A DNA stretch of 64,000 nt from Streptomyces sp. TRM49041 (lineage in GTDB: Bacteria; Actinomycetota; Actinomycetes; Streptomycetales; Streptomycetaceae). Each line of letters begins with the position of its first letter. The first letter of the stretch is position 1. The translations under genes and the position numbers were made by a program. Of this stretch, positions 60,842 to 64,000 are shown piece after piece. The notes under the pieces were generated by a model. It saw only the letters and a list, made by a program, of their open reading frames with translations. It was not told the DNA's origin and did no database searches. The stretch covers positions 60,567 to 124,566 of the forward strand of contig NZ_VSRY01000065.1 of NCBI RefSeq assembly GCF_008271805.1, read 5' to 3'.

Positions 60842-61336
60842 CTGTCAGGCGCCCCGCCGCCGTTCGTCTCCGGTTTCGGCTTCGCCGCCTCCCACTACGG
60901 CCTGCCCGACATCGGGTTCATCGCCTGGCCCGACATGGTGGCCTTCGTCGAGCGGCTCCGCAGGGCCCTCCCGGCCGTCCACCTCCTCGTGGACATCGAC
61001 GACGGCTACGTCGATGCGGAGGTCGCCTGCGAGGTGGTGCGGCGGCTGGAGAAGTGCGGAGCCTCCGGGGTCGTCCTGGAGGACCGGCAACGCCCCCGCC
61101 GCTGCGGTCACGCGGACGGCATGAACTGGCCGCGCTCGGGGTCGACGCGGCCATTTGCAGCACCCCGTGCCTGTTCGCGGCGCACCACGCCGTCGACCGG
61201 GCCCTCACGGTCGCAGGGTCGCCGACGGCCGCCTCCCCGACCCCGCCGAACTGGGCGGTGTCGGGGTCGGCGAGTCCACACGCTGCTGGAGCGGAACCTC
61301 GGCGGCGCCCATCGGCACGGCGGGGCGGTGTCCTGA
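60842..61336 (+). pseudogene. Frameshifted PEP mutase/isocitrate lyase family gene
   Basis: The first recognisable part reads FVSGFGFAASHYGLPDIGF and VDIDDGYVD (Mg/substrate Asp residues), up to LEDRQRPRRCGH. After that the homology switches frame to HELAALGVDAAICSTPC ... AVDRALT, then to VADGRLPDPAELGGVGVGEST, then to TLLERNLGGAHRHGGAVS and stop. At least three frameshifts are needed. The N-terminal ~50 residues and a start codon are missing. A dead relative of the phosphonate/2-methylisocitrate lyase family. Confidence 0.8.
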
Positions 61337-61343
61337 CCCGGGC

Positions 61344-62483
61344 TCAGGGGTGCAGCGTCGCCTCGCCGGTGACGCGGACACCGACCGTGTGCCCGGGCCG
61401 TACGGAGACCGGGCCCGACGTCCGTACGCCGACGGGCGCGTCGAGCCCGTCCACGTCCACGGTGACCATGGCGTCGTGGCCGTAGAAGCAGACGTCCACG
61501 ACCGTGCCCCGGGCGGCGTCGTCCGGGGCGGGCGACCCGGTGAGGCTCAGCTGCTCCGGGCGGAGCAGTACCGTGCCCTCGCGCGCCGTGGCCGGAGCGG
61601 CGAGGGGCACGGGGCCGAGCGCCGTGGCGGCCGTCGCGGCGGGCGCGGACGCCGTGGTGTCCGTGCCGGCAGTGCTGACCGTGCTGCCCGTGGTGTCCGT
61701 GCTGTCCGTGGGTGCCATGGAGGCCGCCACCCTGCCGGGCACGAGGACCGCGTCGCCGACGAAGCCCGCCACCCACGGGTCGGCGGGCCGGCCGTAGACC
61801 TCCTGCGGGGTGCCGCACTGCGCGGTGCGGCCGTCCCGGACGACCGCGACGACGTCCGCCGTGGACAGCGCCTCCTGCTGGTCGTGCGTGACCAGGACGG
61901 CCGTGGCGCCCGTGGCCCGCAGCGCGGCCCGTACGTCGGCGCGGACTCCCGTACGCAGTGCGGAGTCCAGCGCGTTGAACGGCTCGTCCAGCAGCACCAG
62001 CGCGGGTTCCGGCGCCAGGGCCCTGGCCAGGGCGACGCGCTGCTGCTGGCCGCCCGACAGCTCGTGCGGCATCCGGTCGCCGTATCCGGCGAGGCCCACC
62101 AGGTCGAGCATCTCGTCCACACGCCGCACACGGGCGGCCCGGTCACGGCCCGTCAGCCCGAACGCGATGTTCCGCGCGACGCTCAGATGCGGGAACAGCG
62201 CGCCCTCCTGCGGGACGATCCCGACCCGGCGACGCTCGGGCGCCACATGGACCCCGGGCCCGCTCAGCATCCGCCCGCCGACCGTCACGGTCCCCGCGTC
62301 GGAGCGCAGGAAACCGGCGACGATCCGCAGCAGCGTCGTCTTGCCGCAGCCCGACGGGCCGAGCACCGCGGCCAGGGCACCGGCCGGCACGGTCAGGTCC
62401 AGGCCGCGGAGCACGGCCGCGTCGGCGTCGGGGCCGTACGCCTTGACGAGCCCCTCGATGCGCAGGTCGTTCTCCTGGGTCAT
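61344..62483 (-). CDS. Fe3+-type ABC transporter ATP-binding protein
   Basis: A 379-residue ABC ATPase. Walker A is [11 protein letters not shown], signature [15 protein letters not shown], Walker [12 protein letters not shown], and the H-loop [11 protein letters not shown]-terminal TOBE-like regulatory domain follows, interrupted by a Thr/Ser/Ala-rich insert ([18 protein letters not shown]). GGAAGG lies eight bases upstream of the ATG at 62483. It overlaps the permease stop by ATGA. The family includes Fe3+, thiamin and spermidine importers; the FbpBC type is likeliest from the two-module permease. No substrate-binding protein gene is present in the window. Confidence 0.92.
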   Translation of the reverse strand: MTQENDLRIEGLVKAYGPDADAAVLRGLDLTVPAGALAAVLGPSGCGKTTLLRIVAGFLRSDAGTVTVGGRMLSGPGVHVAPERRRVGIVPQEGALFPHLSVARNIAFGLTGRDRAARVRRVDEMLDLVGLAGYGDRMPHELSGGQQQRVALARALAPEPALVLLDEPFNALDSALRTGVRADVRAALRATGATAVLVTHDQQEALSTADVVAVVRDGRTAQCGTPQEVYGRPADPWVAGFVGDAVLVPGRVAASMAPTDSTDTTGSTVSTAGTDTTASAPAATAATALGPVPLAAPATAREGTVLLRPEQLSLTGSPAPDDAARGTVVDVCFYGHDAMVTVDVDGLDAPVGVRTSGPVSVRPGHTVGVRVTGEATLHP

Positions 62484-64000
62484 GTGCGGTGCCTTCCGAG
62501 CAGGTAGGAGGGGATCGCCGCGAGCAGGATCAGCACGGCGGCGTACGGCGCCGCGGCCGCGTACGCCCCGGCGCCCGTCTCGGTCCACAGCCGGGTGGCC
62601 AGCGTGTCCATCCCGGTCGGGCGGAGCAGCAGTGTCGCCGGCAGCTCCTTCATGCAGACGACGAACGTCAGCGCCGCCCCGGCGCCCACGCCCGGAGCGG
62701 CGAGCGGCACGGTCACCTCGCGCAGGGTGCGCAGCGGCGACCTGCCCAGGGAGCGGGCCACCTCCTCTAGGACGGGCGGCGCTTGCAGCACGGCGGCCCG
62801 CACGGCGGCCACCGCGACCGGCAGGAACAGCACTGCGTACGCGCAGACCAGCAGCGGCACCTCCTGGTACACGGGGTGGGCGTACCGGACCGCGAAGAAG
62901 ACCAGCGACAGCGCGACGGTGATGCCCGGCAGGGCGTGCCCGGCGTACGCGGCCTGCTCCAGCAGGTGTGCGGCGCGGCCGCGGTGGCGGGCGGCGATCA
63001 CACCGACCGGCAGGGCGAGCAGTGTGGTGAGCGCCGCCCCGGCCGCCGCGACGCCGAGCGTGGTGAGCGCCGTGTCGGTGAGCGTCGCCGGTTCCCAGGT
63101 GGCGGAGGTGCCGATGGCCAGCCAGTAGCCGAGGGTCGCGAGCGGGAAGGCCGCGGCGACCGCGGTGACGGACGCGCACCAGGCCAGCGCCGGCACCCGC
63201 AGCCGCCCGAGCGGCACCGGGTCGGCGGGGCGGGCGGTGCCCCGGCCGGTCCGCGCGTGCCCGGCGCGGCCCCGGGTACGGGCCTCGCCCGCGACCAGGG
63301 CGATCGTCATCAGGACGAGGACGACGCTGAGCGCGGCGGCCGGCGTACGGTCGAAGCTCGCCTGGTACGACAGGTGGATGCCGCGCGTGAAGGTGTCGTA
63401 CCGCATCAGCGACACCGCGCCGAAGTCGGACAGCACGTACAGCGCCACGAGCAGCCCGCCCCCGGCCGCGGCCGGCCGCAGCTGGGGGAGCGTCACCCGC
63501 AGGAACGTACGGAGCGGGCCGTGGCCCAGAGAGCGGGACACCTCCTCCTGAGCCGGGTCGGTGCCGCGCAGCGCCGCGGCGACCGGCAGGTACACGTACG
63601 GGAAGCTCACCAGGGTGAGGGCCAGGGCCGACCCGGTGAACCCGGCCAGCCGGGGCGCGGCGGACAGCCACGCGAAGGCCGCGACGTAGCTCGGAACGGC
63701 GAGCGGCAGTGTCACGAGCACCGACCAGGCGCGCGCACCCGGCAGCGACGTCCTGACGGTGAGCCAGGCCAGGGACACGCCCAGCACCAGGCAGGCCGCG
63801 ACGACGGTGGCGGCCAGGCCGAGGCTGCGGCCGAGCAGCAGCGCGGTGCGCTCGTCGGCGACGATCCGCCAGGCGTGCGCAGGGCCGCGTTCCAGGGCGC
63901 GCACGGCCAGGTAGACCAGCGGCAGCACCGCGAGGGCGGCGGCCACACAGGCGGCCGCGGCCAGCGCCGGGGGCGGGCGGCCCTCGGCGCGCCACCGCCG
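62480..64000 (-). CDS. Fe3+-type ABC transporter permease (FbpB-like), partial
   Basis: At least 507 residues, and the frame is open to the right edge ([11 protein letters not shown] before the first helix), so the start lies beyond the window. It is two fused six-helix permease modules, each with an EAA-type loop ([21 protein letters not shown] and [21 protein letters not shown]). This is the organisation of iron (Sfu/FbpB) importers. It is coupled to the downstream ATPase by the ATGA overlap. A substrate-binding protein gene probably lies outside the window. Confidence 0.9.
   Translation of the reverse strand, partial: RRWRAEGRPPPALAAAACVAAALAVLPLVYLAVRALERGPAHAWRIVADERTALLLGRSLGLAATVVAACLVLGVSLAWLTVRTSLPGARAWSVLVTLPLAVPSYVAAFAWLSAAPRLAGFTGSALALTLVSFPYVYLPVAAALRGTDPAQEEVSRSLGHGPLRTFLRVTLPQLRPAAAGGGLLVALYVLSDFGAVSLMRYDTFTRGIHLSYQASFDRTPAAALSVVLVLMTIALVAGEARTRGRAGHARTGRGTARPADPVPLGRLRVPALAWCASVTAVAAAFPLATLGYWLAIGTSATWEPATLTDTALTTLGVAAAGAALTTLLALPVGVIAARHRGRAAHLLEQAAYAGHALPGITVALSLVFFAVRYAHPVYQEVPLLVCAYAVLFLPVAVAAVRAAVLQAPPVLEEVARSLGRSPLRTLREVTVPLAAPGVGAGAALTFVVCMKELPATLLLRPTGMDTLATRLWTETGAGAYAAAAPYAAVLILLAAIPSYLLGRHRT

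Overview
The window is high-GC DNA (GC-rich third codon positions, many GTG/TTG starts, GGAGG-type ribosome sites, ATGA/GTGA stop-start overlaps) typical of a Streptomyces chromosome. Markers of that genus include a complete cvnABCD conservon, tandem SpoIIE-type phosphatase sensors, a type III PKS phenolic-lipid operon, a terpene synthase/P450 pair, a giant LAL regulator and a graspetide locus. All assignments come from reading translated sequence and motifs; no database search was possible.

Layout. 1-1.8 kb: 3' part of an FAD/4Fe-4S oxidase. 1.8-10.2 kb (minus): six-gene operon of a ThDP 2-oxoacid decarboxylase, a GlcD-type 2-hydroxyacid oxidase, a P450, a GHSLG lipase, a COX/alpha-dioxygenase-like haem protein and a WXG100-like peptide, which together could release a fatty acid and shorten it by alpha-oxidation. 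10.5-12.3 kb (minus): two PRC-barrel proteins, a one-helix membrane peptide and a retropepsin-like lipoprotein. 12.5-18.7 kb (plus): Mrp Na+/H+ antiporter operon with fused MrpA-MrpB. 18.8-19.3 kb: hemerythrin-like protein. 19.37-19.59 kb: MITE-like element abutting the stop codon of a P450 (to 20.9 kb). 21.6-26.2 kb (minus): two PAS/GAF/SpoIIE phosphatases. 26.4-30.9 kb (plus): phospholipase D and a membrane protein with an extracytoplasmic substrate-binding domain.

31-34.8 kb: srsABC-like phenolic-lipid operon, with a divergent UbiA prenyltransferase. 34.9-40.1 kb: small acidic protein, class A PBP with an apparently dead transpeptidase domain, graspetide precursor and ATP-grasp ligase, and a secreted subtilase. 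40.7-45.3 kb: DUF427 protein, MerR regulator, transposase remnant, secreted SUMF1-like protein and small conserved proteins. 45.6-48.1 kb: the most unusual locus. A promoter fires directly into a complete tRNA-Pro(CGG)-shaped cloverleaf with an aberrant T-loop, and the ATG of a 779-codon gene of unknown function lies three bases after the cloverleaf. 48.9-54.4 kb: class I terpene synthase, P450 and LAL regulator. 54.5-56.4 kb: methyltransferase and Cys-rich pentapeptide-repeat protein. 56.7-60.6 kb: conservon. 60.8-61.3 kb: frameshifted PEP mutase/isocitrate lyase pseudogene. 61.3-64 kb: Fe3+-type ABC ATPase and permease, the permease running off the window.
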